The notes under the pieces were generated by a model. It was not told the DNA's origin. It did no database searches and saw only the letters and a program-made list of their open reading frames with translations. DNA of 5,349 nucleotides from NCBI GenBank assembly GCA_030037055.1, contig JASHRZ010000404.1:1-5349 (forward strand). Direction: 5' to 3'. The translations under genes were made by a program, and so were the position numbers. Source of the DNA: Alphaproteobacteria bacterium. Lineage in GTDB: Bacteria; Pseudomonadota; Alphaproteobacteria; ATCC43930; CGMCC-115725. Below, piece by piece: positions 1 through 5,145 of this stretch; positions within the stretch are counted from its first letter, which is position 1; the number at the start of each line of letters is the position of its first letter.

Positions 1-352
1 GCGACCGCGACGCCAGCGCGCCTACGGCCGCTTCGGTCGCTGCAGAAATCGGCACGTGACGTTGCTGCTTGTGAGCGAGCGAGGCAAGATTGAGCGGCAG
101 AAGCACTCAATGCGAGATCCCAGTGGTAGCCCGAGCCGGTGGCAAGAGCGCCGGCCCGCCGGGCGCGACGGCTTGCAATTGCCGAATGGCAAGGCGATAT
201 TGCTGTTATCGCTCGCAACGACGTCCGCAGGCGCGAGCGGCTGAGAGCTGCGAACGCTCCCGCCTGGAAAAGGAGGAGTGAGCGGTTTAGCCGGCGACAA
301 GTTCACGGCTGGCTTACGCGAAGACCTCGAGCGACATATCGACGGCGGACCT
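1..352. other. Left flank without a recognisable gene
   Basis: I see no protein family here on either strand. The frame from base 3 is open to a TGA at 57-59 and could be the last codons of a gene cut off by the window edge, but 18 residues (ending AAEIGT) are too few to judge. Several overlapping open frames of 60-95 codons exist on both strands, as expected by chance at this GC content, and none shows a recognisable motif. A strong purine-rich ribosome-binding-like stretch (AAAAGGAGG, 268-276) lies one base before a GTG at 278. That GTG opens the frame that later becomes the CheB-like relic, but the spacing is too short for efficient initiation. Confidence 0.4.
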
Positions 353-796
353 ATGCGTCCCCGGGCGTGGTACGTTGCCGTCGGAGCGTCTGGCGGGCAG
401 GGCCGGTCCGCCCTGCGGGATCTTCTTGCGGCACTTCCTTGGCGACTTCAGGCCGTGGTTCTCATCGTGCTACACCGACCGGGGGATCGCCGCAGCGAGC
501 GCGTGCGCGCCTGGCAGCTGGGGTCCGTCATCCCGTGATGATCGCGGAAGCGAACCAGAGATTCGAAGTCGGGACGGTCTATATCGGAGAGCCGTTGCAG
601 CATCTCGTCTTGGCCGATACCGGTTTCGGCGCTTTGGTCGACGATCCGACCCGGCTCTTTGGCAACCGCACTGTTGATTTTCCTTTTCCGCTGGGTAGCG
701 GAGCACAGCGAGGCGTCGCACGAAGATTGTGGCCGCAACCCACTCGCGGCCGGTGGCGGTCATGGTGACCGCCGCCAAAGTGTTCGGAGGCCATGA
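353..796 (+). pseudogene. Broken CheB-type chemotaxis methylesterase fragment
   Basis: CheB methylesterases remove methyl groups from chemoreceptors using a Ser-His-Asp triad. From the ATG at 353 the protein reads MRPRAWYVAVGASGG, with the catalytic-serine motif GAS (Ser13), and then VLIVLHRPGD, whose His41 matches the catalytic histidine. That frame ends at a TGA (536-538). The homology continues one frame back, from roughly base 500 to 682 (PVMIAEANQRFEVGTVYIGE, then NRTVD). It then returns to the first frame at about 683 (LFRWVAEHSE) and stops at 794-796, overlapping the region just before rpsU. The C-terminal half, which should carry the catalytic aspartate (GxxxDGxxG), is absent. Two frameshifts plus the missing half indicate a dead gene. 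Repairing both shifts would still leave a truncated protein. The start could also be the GTG at 278. The match rests on motif recognition, and the last 25 or so codons resemble nothing. Confidence 0.72.
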
Positions 797-1000
797 ATGG
801 AAGTGTTCGTTCGCGACAACGACATCAATGCCGCCCTGCGCGTGCTCAAGAAGAAGATGCAGCGCGAGGGAACGTTTCGCGAGATGAAGCGCCGGCGATC
901 CTACGAGAAACCCTCTGAGCGCCGCGCGCGAGAAAAAACCGAAGCCGTGCGCCGATATCGCAAGGCGATGCGCAAGAGGTTCGAGCGAGAGGGATACTGA
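797..1000 (+). CDS. rpsU: 30S ribosomal protein bS21
   Basis: bS21 is a small, very basic protein on the 30S platform near the 3' end of 16S rRNA, and it helps initiation on natural mRNAs. The 67-residue product has the typical layout: VRDNDINAALRVLKKKMQREG at the N-terminus, then FREMKRRRSYEKPSERRARE, then an arginine/lysine-rich helix ending RKRFEREGY. The length is normal for alphaproteobacterial S21. The start is fixed by a GGAGG at 786-790, six bases before the ATG. Another ATG at 793 opens a different frame and gives no S21 sequence. A CheB relic precedes the gene and a small charged protein follows 54 bases downstream, probably on the same transcript. I see no obvious sigma-70 promoter directly upstream, so the promoter may lie in or before the relic. 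Alphaproteobacteria often carry more than one rpsU, and some are associated with cold-shock genes, so this copy may be a specialised paralogue (inference). Confidence 0.95.
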   Translation: MEVFVRDNDINAALRVLKKKMQREGTFREMKRRRSYEKPSERRAREKTEAVRRYRKAMRKRFEREGY

Positions 1001-1003
1001 GCA

Positions 1004-1030
1004 GGCCGGTTGTCCGGTCCCACGTTTTTT
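1004..1030 (+). terminator. Weak hairpin plus T-run between rpsU and the next gene
   Basis: GGCCGG (1004-1009) can pair with CCGGTC (1014-1019) across a TTGT loop, with one G-U pair. Five bases later comes a run of six T (1025-1030). This resembles a weak intrinsic terminator or attenuator that would let only part of the rpsU transcription continue into the downstream small gene. The five-base gap between stem and T-run weakens the case. Confidence 0.35.
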
Positions 1031-1054
1031 GCGCAGTGCGCAGAAGGAGGATCG

Positions 1055-1279
1055 ATGAGCAAAGGCGACGAATTGAGTGCAGCGCGCCGGAGGGCGAATG
1101 AGTTGATGAATCAAAAGGAAGCCGAGCGCCTTTCCACGCGTGACAAGGAGCGGCAGGCACAGGACGCGAAAATCGCCCGGTTGCGCGAGCTGCGCCTCGC
1201 GAAAGAAGCCCAAGACAAGGAACTCGGTCTCGCGTCCAAGCGAAAGCCGGTGCGGCGCAAAACCTCAGTTACGCCCTGA
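1055..1279 (+). CDS. Small highly charged, probably helical protein of unknown function
   Basis: The function is unknown. The 74-residue product begins MSKGDELSAARRRANELMNQ and is dominated by Lys, Arg, Glu, Asp, Ala and Leu. No proline occurs before about residue 64, so residues 5-55 should form a long amphipathic helix or coiled coil, followed by a basic tail (KRKPVRRKTSV). There is no signal peptide or membrane segment. The ATG at 1055 is chosen because GGAGG (1046-1050) sits four bases upstream; the in-frame GTG at 1010 would add 15 residues with no ribosome site. The gene begins 54 bases after rpsU on the same strand and is probably co-transcribed with it. The charge pattern would suit binding RNA or the ribosome, but that is a guess from composition and context. 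I have a vague impression of similar short proteins in related bacteria and cannot name a family. Confidence 0.78.
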   Translation: MSKGDELSAARRRANELMNQKEAERLSTRDKERQAQDAKIARLRELRLAKEAQDKELGLASKRKPVRRKTSVTP

Positions 1280-1334
1280 CGGGCCATTGGGGACGAGGGG
1301 AGCTCAGGGTCTCGGCATAGCCGCATGGCCATGA

Positions 1335-1355
1335 GTTGCGCGGGAAACGCGCAAC
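1335..1355 (+). terminator. Perfect 8-bp hairpin downstream of the rpsU pair
   Basis: GTTGCGCG (1335-1342) and CGCGCAAC (1348-1355) form a perfect 8-bp stem closed by the loop GGAAA. It begins 56 bases after the stop of the small charged gene and could end or protect the 3' end of the rpsU transcript. No T-run follows, so a textbook intrinsic terminator is not supported; it may instead be a stabilising 3' structure. Just upstream is the palindrome CATGGCCATG (1324-1333). Confidence 0.4.
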
Positions 1356-1397
1356 GGTGAACGTGGGCCGCGACCAACGCTCAAGGCGGCGACGGCA

Positions 1398-1425
1398 GTG
1401 ATGTCATGAGCATCTTTGACATCGC
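1398..1425. promoter_or_regulatory. Inverted repeat GATGTCA-N10-TGACATC
   Basis: GATGTCA (1400-1406) and TGACATC (1417-1423) are perfect inverted arms separated by ten bases, extendable outward to 1398-1425 with one T-G mismatch. The right arm overlaps a TTGACA (1416-1421) that looks like a -35 element, although no convincing -10 element lies 16-18 bases further on. The arrangement suits an operator for a dimeric regulator about 95 bases before the broken small gene at 1519. The regulator is unknown. Confidence 0.35.
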
Positions 1426-1518
1426 TTGAAGAAGCCTCAGTTGAGAACAGAGCTTTCGTCTCTATGTGACTGCGGGGCGCTCTCGTCACGACGCGGCAAG
1501 CGACAAAGGAGATCGAAT

Positions 1519-1731
1519 TTGGATTGGACAATCTGGTGGGACGTGCATCGCCGGCCCGGGGGAGAACCGGTGGAACCGGGCCGCCGAGAAAACTGAAGCG
1601 GAGGCAGTGGACCGCGCGCAGCGCTTCCTTAATTCAAACTCGGATTTGTCGTCTATCAAATCAGAAATGCCAAAGGTGCGGTATTCATGGACGAAGCCGG
1701 GATCACAGAGCGTTTCGGCACGGTGTCCTAA
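1519..1731 (+). pseudogene. Small unrecognised gene broken by two compensating frameshifts
   Basis: I do not recognise the family. A TTG at 1519 follows AAAGGAG (1505-1511) at good spacing and opens the sequence MDWTIWWDVHRRPGGEPVEP, ending at a TGA at 1594-1596. Just before that stop, the next frame (+1) continues with protein-like sequence (AEKTEAEAVDRAQRFL). At about 1632 the reading returns to the first frame with GFVVYQIRNAKG and FMDEAGITERFG, and stops at TAA 1729-1731. Stitched together, the three pieces give a compact, non-repetitive protein of about 70 residues with an ordinary composition, much more protein-like than any single frame here. The outer ends are in the same phase over exactly 71 codons, so one inserted and one deleted base would explain everything. 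Either the gene is decayed or the sequence carries two indel errors. Confidence 0.55.
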
Positions 1732-1975
1732 GGTGTCGTGACCTCGCCCGCCCGTCGCTCCGCGAGAGATTTCACCATGGCCGAACCAACTGCGTAGAGG
1801 GACTCGCAGGAGATCGAAACTTGGGGTGAGCTGGCGGAGGGGCCCCAAAATGGCCGCCATAAGCCCTCAGACCCGTCTCTCTTTTCCTTCGCGCACCGGC
1901 CTGTGAGGCGACGGCGCTCGCGCTCGAACACGGTGAGGAGGCGGGGTGACGGCGTTGCCGCAACAAATGCGCTCA
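1732..1975. other. Gene-free spacer before the cold-shock promoter
   Basis: No coding sequence could be supported in these 244 bases. The open frame on the minus strand (about 1728-1976) has an arginine-rich, low-information translation. One possible structure is TGGCGG (1832-1837) pairing with CCGCCA (1854-1859), enclosing the 8-bp palindrome GGGGCCCC (1839-1846). Nothing links it to a function. Confidence 0.4.
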
Positions 1976-2004
1976 TTGAAATTTAATGCGGCCTAGCTTA
2001 TATA
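1976..2004 (+). promoter_or_regulatory. Sigma-70-like promoter of the cold-shock gene
   Basis: TTGAAA (1976-1981) and TATATA (1999-2004) are separated by exactly 17 bases, which is close to consensus for both boxes and ideal in spacing. The stretch is conspicuously AT-rich against its surroundings. Transcription would begin near 2011 and give a leader of about 115 bases before the ATG at 2126, consistent with the long leaders of cold-shock mRNAs. Promoter calls from sequence alone are uncertain, but this is the best candidate in the window. Confidence 0.65.
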
Positions 2005-2125
2005 GTCGCCGTCAATCGACCTTGGGTCGGCCTGTCGTTCCACTCTACCGAGCTTCGGTCCCATCCAATTTCTATGTTTGACCCGCGCGGCATCGGCCTC
2101 GCGGCATTATGCCATGGAGGGACTG
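2005..2125 (+). promoter_or_regulatory. Long structured 5' leader of the cold-shock mRNA
   Basis: The leader holds several small inverted repeats: CGACC-TTG-GGTCG (2017-2029), ACCGA-GCT-TCGGT (2047-2059) and GGCA-TTA-TGCC (2103-2113). The last is nested inside CCTC (2097-2100) pairing with GAGG (2117-2120), which is part of the ribosome-binding site GGAGGGA (2116-2122). The octamer CGCGGCAT occurs twice (2086-2093 and 2100-2107), so alternative pairings are possible. In cold-shock mRNAs of other bacteria, leader refolding controls translation with temperature. Here the sequence permits such a switch but does not prove it. Confidence 0.45.
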
Positions 2126-2332
2126 ATGTCCATCGGTACAGTGAAATGGTTCAATTCGATGAAGGGCTACGGATTCATCCAGCCGGAAGACGGCTCCAAG
2201 GATGTGTTCGTTCATATTTCCGCGGTCGAGCGTGCGGGCCTCGGCAATCTACATGAGGGCCAAAAGGTCTCCTTCGACCTCGAGCGCGGCCGGCAGGGAA
2301 AGATGTCGGCGGTCAACCTCAAATCAGCTTGA
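2126..2332 (+). CDS. cspA: CspA-family cold-shock protein
   Basis: This is a single cold-shock domain that binds single-stranded RNA and DNA and melts RNA structure. The 68 residues begin MSIGTVKWFNSMKGYGFIQP. The RNP1 motif KGYGFI is at residues 13-18 and RNP2 (VFVHI) at 27-31, with Trp8, Phe9, Tyr15, Phe17, Phe28 and His30 as the usual nucleic-acid-stacking residues. The stretch HISAVERAGL and the C-terminus SAVNLKSA are typical of alphaproteobacterial Csp proteins. The ATG at 2126 is preceded by GGAGGGA at good spacing; an in-frame ATG at 2078 would add 16 unlike-family residues. The gene has its own promoter (1976-2004), a leader of about 115 bases and a terminator directly after the stop, so it can make a short monocistronic mRNA. 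The family symbol is safe. Which paralogue it is, and whether cold really induces it, cannot be told from sequence. Confidence 0.95.
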   Translation: MSIGTVKWFNSMKGYGFIQPEDGSKDVFVHISAVERAGLGNLHEGQKVSFDLERGRQGKMSAVNLKSA

Positions 2333-2336
2333 GGCT

Positions 2337-2362
2337 AAGGGGCGGTCCCGGCTGCCCCTTTT
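2337..2362 (+). terminator. Intrinsic terminator after the cold-shock gene
   Basis: AAGGGGC (2337-2343) pairs perfectly with GCCCCTT (2354-2360) around a ten-base loop, and the stem runs into TTTT (2359-2362). It begins four bases after the csp stop codon. The T-tract is short, so termination may be partial, which would let some transcripts reach the desaturase gene about 20 bases downstream. Confidence 0.72.
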
Positions 2363-2382
2363 CCCGGCCAAGTCGGCACTGC

Positions 2383-3450
2383 TTGACCACGATCGATGCT
2401 GTCCCGGCCGCTCCATGCGGCGGCACGGGTGCACCCGCGTCCCGCGCGCCGGCGCCGGCATGGCGGCAGATGCTCGCGCCTTATGCCGAGCCAGACCCCG
2501 TACGCGCAGCCGGACAGCTTCTTGTCACCGTCTCTTTGCTGCTCGTCAGCGCCGCCGCGCTCTTCTGGGGTCTCGCGCAGGGCTTCTGGGCGGCGCTCTT
2601 CTCGGCGCTTCCGGCGTCATTCTTCGTCGTGCGCCTCTTCATCATCCAGCATGATTGCGGGCACGGCTCCTTCTTGCGCTCGGCCCGCGCAAATAATCTG
2701 CTCGGTCGCCTTCTGGGTATCGTCACGACGATACCCTATGCCGCGTGGCGGCACGACCACGCCATGCACCATGCGAGTTGCGGCAACCTGGCGCGTCGCG
2801 GCATCGGCGACGTGACGACGCTGACAGTCGCCGAGTACCGGGCGCGCCCGCCCTGGCGACGTCTTGCTTACCGCCTGTACCGCAATCCGCTGGTGCTCTT
2901 CGTTCTCGGACCGCTTTATATGCTCGTCCGTTACCGGTTGCCGCTGACGAAGCCGGCGCGTGACCGTCGTGGCTGGGTCAGCATTCTCGGGACTGATGCC
3001 GCCGGAGCGCTGCTCGGTATCGGGCTCGCGTTTCTCGTGGGTCCTACCGCTTTCATCCTTGGCTGGGGCGCAGTGATGCTGCTCGCCAGCGTCATCGCCA
3101 TATGGTTCTTCTATGTCCAGCACCAATTCGAGGACACATACTGGCGGCCCGCCGGCGACTGGGATTTCACGGCAGCTGCGCTGGAAGGAAGCTCGTTCTA
3201 CGACCTGCCGCGGGCGCTCAATTGGCTCACCGCATCGATCGGCTTCCACCACATCCACCACCTCGCTAGCAAAGTGCCAAATTACCGGCTGCGCGCGTGC
3301 TTCGAGGAAAATCCGGCGCTGCAGCGTGCGAAGCGCCTAACGCTCGGAGGAAGCTTCAAGACGGTCAGGTTGGCGCTTTGGGACGAGGCGACGCAGAAGC
3401 TTGTGAGCTTCCGCCAGGCCGCGCGGCTTAGCGCTGCGACAAGCGCGTGA
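2383..3450 (+). CDS. Membrane fatty acid desaturase (three-histidine-box family)
   Basis: This integral-membrane di-iron desaturase most likely introduces double bonds into phospholipid acyl chains and so raises membrane fluidity. Numbered from the TTG at 2383 (355 residues), the boxes are HDCGH (90-94), HDHAMHH (124-130, the HxxHH being 126-130) and HHIHH (289-293). Together they supply the eight iron-binding histidines. QHQFE (around 247-251) is also typical of DesA/delta-12-like members. Hydrophobic stretches lie at about 43-63, 67-88, 168-182 and a long double span at 206-245. The start is uncertain. No ATG occurs until 2470, which is close to the first membrane span. TTG 2383 gives an MTTIDAVPAAP-like N-terminus common in relatives but lacks a clear ribosome site, and TTG 2329 would overlap the csp stop and terminator. 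The gene has no evident promoter of its own and may depend on read-through from csp. Electron donor and regiospecificity are unknown. Confidence 0.9.
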   Translation: MTTIDAVPAAPCGGTGAPASRAPAPAWRQMLAPYAEPDPVRAAGQLLVTVSLLLVSAAALFWGLAQGFWAALFSALPASFFVVRLFIIQHDCGHGSFLRSARANNLLGRLLGIVTTIPYAAWRHDHAMHHASCGNLARRGIGDVTTLTVAEYRARPPWRRLAYRLYRNPLVLFVLGPLYMLVRYRLPLTKPARDRRGWVSILGTDAAGALLGIGLAFLVGPTAFILGWGAVMLLASVIAIWFFYVQHQFEDTYWRPAGDWDFTAAALEGSSFYDLPRALNWLTASIGFHHIHHLASKVPNYRLRACFEENPALQRAKRLTLGGSFKTVRLALWDEATQKLVSFRQAARLSAATSA

Positions 3451-3600
3451 TCGACGTGACCAGGGTCGCGCGGTCGCCGGACATCTCGGCACAGCCGCTG
3501 CCTTGCGCCTCGATCACGGCCCGGACCGGGCATCCGGGTCGAACGGGTTCAGCTCGCCCGAAATCGGCGGCGCTCATGCCCATTTCTCGTTTCCATCTTC

Positions 3601-3620
3601 GCCGATCCCGCAGGATCGGC
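3601..3620 (+). promoter_or_regulatory. Perfect 8-bp hairpin in the helicase leader
   Basis: GCCGATCC (3601-3608) and GGATCGGC (3613-3620) pair perfectly around the tetraloop CGCA. The hairpin lies 23 bases before the helicase ATG and 150 bases after the desaturase stop. No T-run follows (the next bases are CCTTCAAGG), so it is not an ordinary terminator. It may be a 5'-leader element controlling helicase translation or mRNA stability, or an RNA-processing site between the two genes. The rest of the 193-base gap shows no gene and no clear promoter. Confidence 0.5.
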
Positions 3621-3643
3621 CCTTCAAGGTAGACACCATCTCC

Positions 3644-4912
3644 ATGATTTCTTCATTTACCGATCTCGCGCTGATCGAGCCGATCCGGCGCGCACTCTCT
3701 CTTGAGAACTACCGACAGCCGACCCCGATCCAGGCGCAGGCGATTCCGCCGCTACTTGCTGGACGGGATCTTCTCGGCATCGCTCAGACCGGCACCGGAA
3801 AGACCGCGGCGTTTGCTTTGCCCATTCTACAGCGCCTTGCCGCATCTACGACTCCGCGCGGTTCCGTCCGAGCGCTCGTGCTGGCGCCCACACGGGAGCT
3901 CGCGATCCAGATCGGCGAGAGCTTCAGAATTTACGGTCGCTTCCTGCCGTTGCGCCACGCTGTCATTCTCGGCGGCGTCGGGCAGCGGCCGCAAGTCGCG
4001 GCGCTCGCGGCCGGCGTCGACATCGTTGTCGCGACACCCGGACGGCTTCTCGATTTGCTGGAGCAAGGCCATCTGCGCCTCGACGGCATCTCGGTCGTCG
4101 TACTCGACGAGGCCGATCGGATGCTCGACATCGGGTTCATCCAACCGATCAAGCGCATCATTCGAGCGCTCCCGAGGACGCGACAGTCGCTGTGCTTCTC
4201 CGCGACCATGCCGCCAGCCGTCGCGAAGCTGTGCGATGACATTCTCCGCGATCCGGTCCGGGTCGAAGTGACGCCGAACGCGGCGACCGCCGAGCGGATC
4301 GATCAGCGTGTCTTCTCCGTCGACGCCCCCAACAAACGGCGGCTTCTTTCGACCCTTCTACGGGACCGCGCCATCGCCCGCGCTCTCGTGTTCACGCGCA
4401 CCAAGAACGGCGCGAACCGCATCGCCGAGCAGCTACTCCGTACCGGCATTCGCGCCGGTGCCATCCACGGCAACAAGTCGCAAAGCGCCCGACAGCGCGC
4501 CATCACTGATTTTCGTGACGGCAAGCTCCGTGTGTTGGTGGCAACCGACATCGCGGCGCGCGGTATCGATATCGATGGTATCACGCATGTCATCAACTAC
4601 GACCTGCCCAACGTGCCAGAAACCTATGTGCACCGCATCGGGCGCACGGCGCGCGCGGGCGCTGCGGGCGCCGCGATCTCGTTCTGTGACCCAGCGGAAC
4701 GCGCTTCTCTTCGCGATATCGAGAGGCTCACCCGCCGCTCGTTGACGATAATCGATGCTAAAGGCCTCCTCGCTGCGGAGGTCGTCAAGGACCCGCGCCC
4801 TCCTCGGTCCACCGGGAACCAGCACCACCGTCGCGAGGCGCAGCGAGAGTCGGCGCAGCGCGTCAAACCGTCGCGCGCATGGCCGCGAGGCGCAGCCGTT
4901 GCGGCTGGGTAA
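3644..4912 (+). CDS. DEAD-box ATP-dependent RNA helicase, RhlE-like
   Basis: This enzyme uses ATP to unwind short RNA duplexes, serving ribosome assembly, mRNA decay or cold adaptation. The 422-residue protein is intact and has all the expected motifs: Phe5 upstream of the Q motif PTPIQ (26-30), motif I AQTGTGKT (47-54), Ia PTRELA (82-87), GG (110-111), TPGR (131-134), II DEAD (155-158), III SAT (186-188), IV VFTRTK (249-254), V ATDIAARGIDI (300-310) and VI HRIGRTARAG (330-339). From about residue 385 a basic, Arg/His/Gln-rich tail follows, of the kind used for RNA or partner binding, though shorter than in many RhlE proteins. The ATG at 3644 is chosen because MISSFTDLAL matches the usual N-terminus; the open frame back to 3503 has no homologous sequence. 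The ribosome site is weak (AAGGT, 13 bases upstream). The call is safe at RhlE-like level; exact orthology (RhlE, CsdA or SrmB role) is not decidable here. Confidence 0.93.
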   Translation: MISSFTDLALIEPIRRALSLENYRQPTPIQAQAIPPLLAGRDLLGIAQTGTGKTAAFALPILQRLAASTTPRGSVRALVLAPTRELAIQIGESFRIYGRFLPLRHAVILGGVGQRPQVAALAAGVDIVVATPGRLLDLLEQGHLRLDGISVVVLDEADRMLDIGFIQPIKRIIRALPRTRQSLCFSATMPPAVAKLCDDILRDPVRVEVTPNAATAERIDQRVFSVDAPNKRRLLSTLLRDRAIARALVFTRTKNGANRIAEQLLRTGIRAGAIHGNKSQSARQRAITDFRDGKLRVLVATDIAARGIDIDGITHVINYDLPNVPETYVHRIGRTARAGAAGAAISFCDPAERASLRDIERLTRRSLTIIDAKGLLAAEVVKDPRPPRSTGNQHHRREAQRESAQRVKPSRAWPRGAAVAAG

Positions 4913-5070
4913 GGGATTCCGCCCTCGACTTGTACCCGTTAGCTGCGCGCCGTTCGAATACTTGTTGGAGCGCTAGTCGATGTCGGGGTCGAACCCCTGT
5001 TTCGCTGTCACGTGTCTACCGGCGCCGATACGAACGCGACCGGCGGTCTGCCGGTGCTGCCGATCGCCTG
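4913..5070. other. Spacer with a possible worn coding remnant
   Basis: No gene can be named. One frame from about 4976 to a TGA at 5072-5074 reads VDVGVEPLFRCHVSTGADTN and then GGLPVLPIAC, which looks more protein-like than random GC-rich frames. The frame 4755-4976 ends with EYLLER just before it, so a frameshifted relic is conceivable. I do not recognise a family. GGGGT-CGA-ACCCC (4984-4996) is a small hairpin and not a tRNA T-arm. Confidence 0.25.
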
Positions 5071-5104
5071 CTGATATCAGTGGATGGTATGCCAGCACAT
5101 ACCA
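5071..5104. promoter_or_regulatory. Two palindromes upstream of the hicA relic
   Basis: CTGATATCAG (5071-5080) is a perfect 10-bp palindrome. Four bases later, TGGTATG (5085-5091) and CATACCA (5098-5104) are perfect inverted arms around CCAGCA. Both lie outside any supported gene and within 75 bases of the hicA relic start. They could be protein-binding sites, but no regulator is known from this window. Confidence 0.4.
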
Positions 5105-5127
5105 CTCGCATTCTCCAATCGATGTAG

Positions 5128-5145
5128 GTGTGTATTTATACACAC
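5128..5145. promoter_or_regulatory. Operator-like palindrome directly before the hicA relic
   Basis: GTGTGTATTTATACACAC consists of perfect 8-base arms around TT. It is strikingly AT-rich for this genome and abuts the ATG at 5146. HicB antitoxins are known to repress their own hicAB promoter by binding inverted repeats, so this may be the surviving operator of a lost hicAB module (inference). It could also contain the -10 region of that promoter. Confidence 0.5.

Noticed and set aside
793..795. Alternative ATG just before the rpsU start
   Set aside because: It opens a different frame that soon stops and gives no S21 sequence; the ribosome site fits the ATG at 797.
470..1213. Long open frame on the minus strand (247 codons)
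   Set aside because: It runs antisense across rpsU and the small charged gene, its translation is arginine- and alanine-rich without motifs, and stop-free antisense frames are common at this GC content.
1839..1846. GGGGCCCC palindrome in the spacer
   Set aside because: Short GC palindromes are expected by chance here, and nothing nearby gives it a role.
2329..2382. Upstream TTG extension of the desaturase
   Set aside because: It would overlap the csp stop codon and cross the csp terminator, and the added residues resemble no desaturase N-terminus.
2617..3261. Minus-strand open frame of 214 codons opposite the desaturase
   Set aside because: It is the mirror of a clearly recognised desaturase and shows no family features.
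3503..3643. N-terminal extension of the helicase to 3503
   Set aside because: The extra 47 residues are not like any helicase leader and include the perfect hairpin at 3601-3620; the family N-terminus begins at 3644.
4976..5000. tRNA T-arm-like sequence GGGGTCGAACCCC
   Set aside because: The loop is too short for a T-loop, and no acceptor, D-arm or anticodon arm can be found around it.
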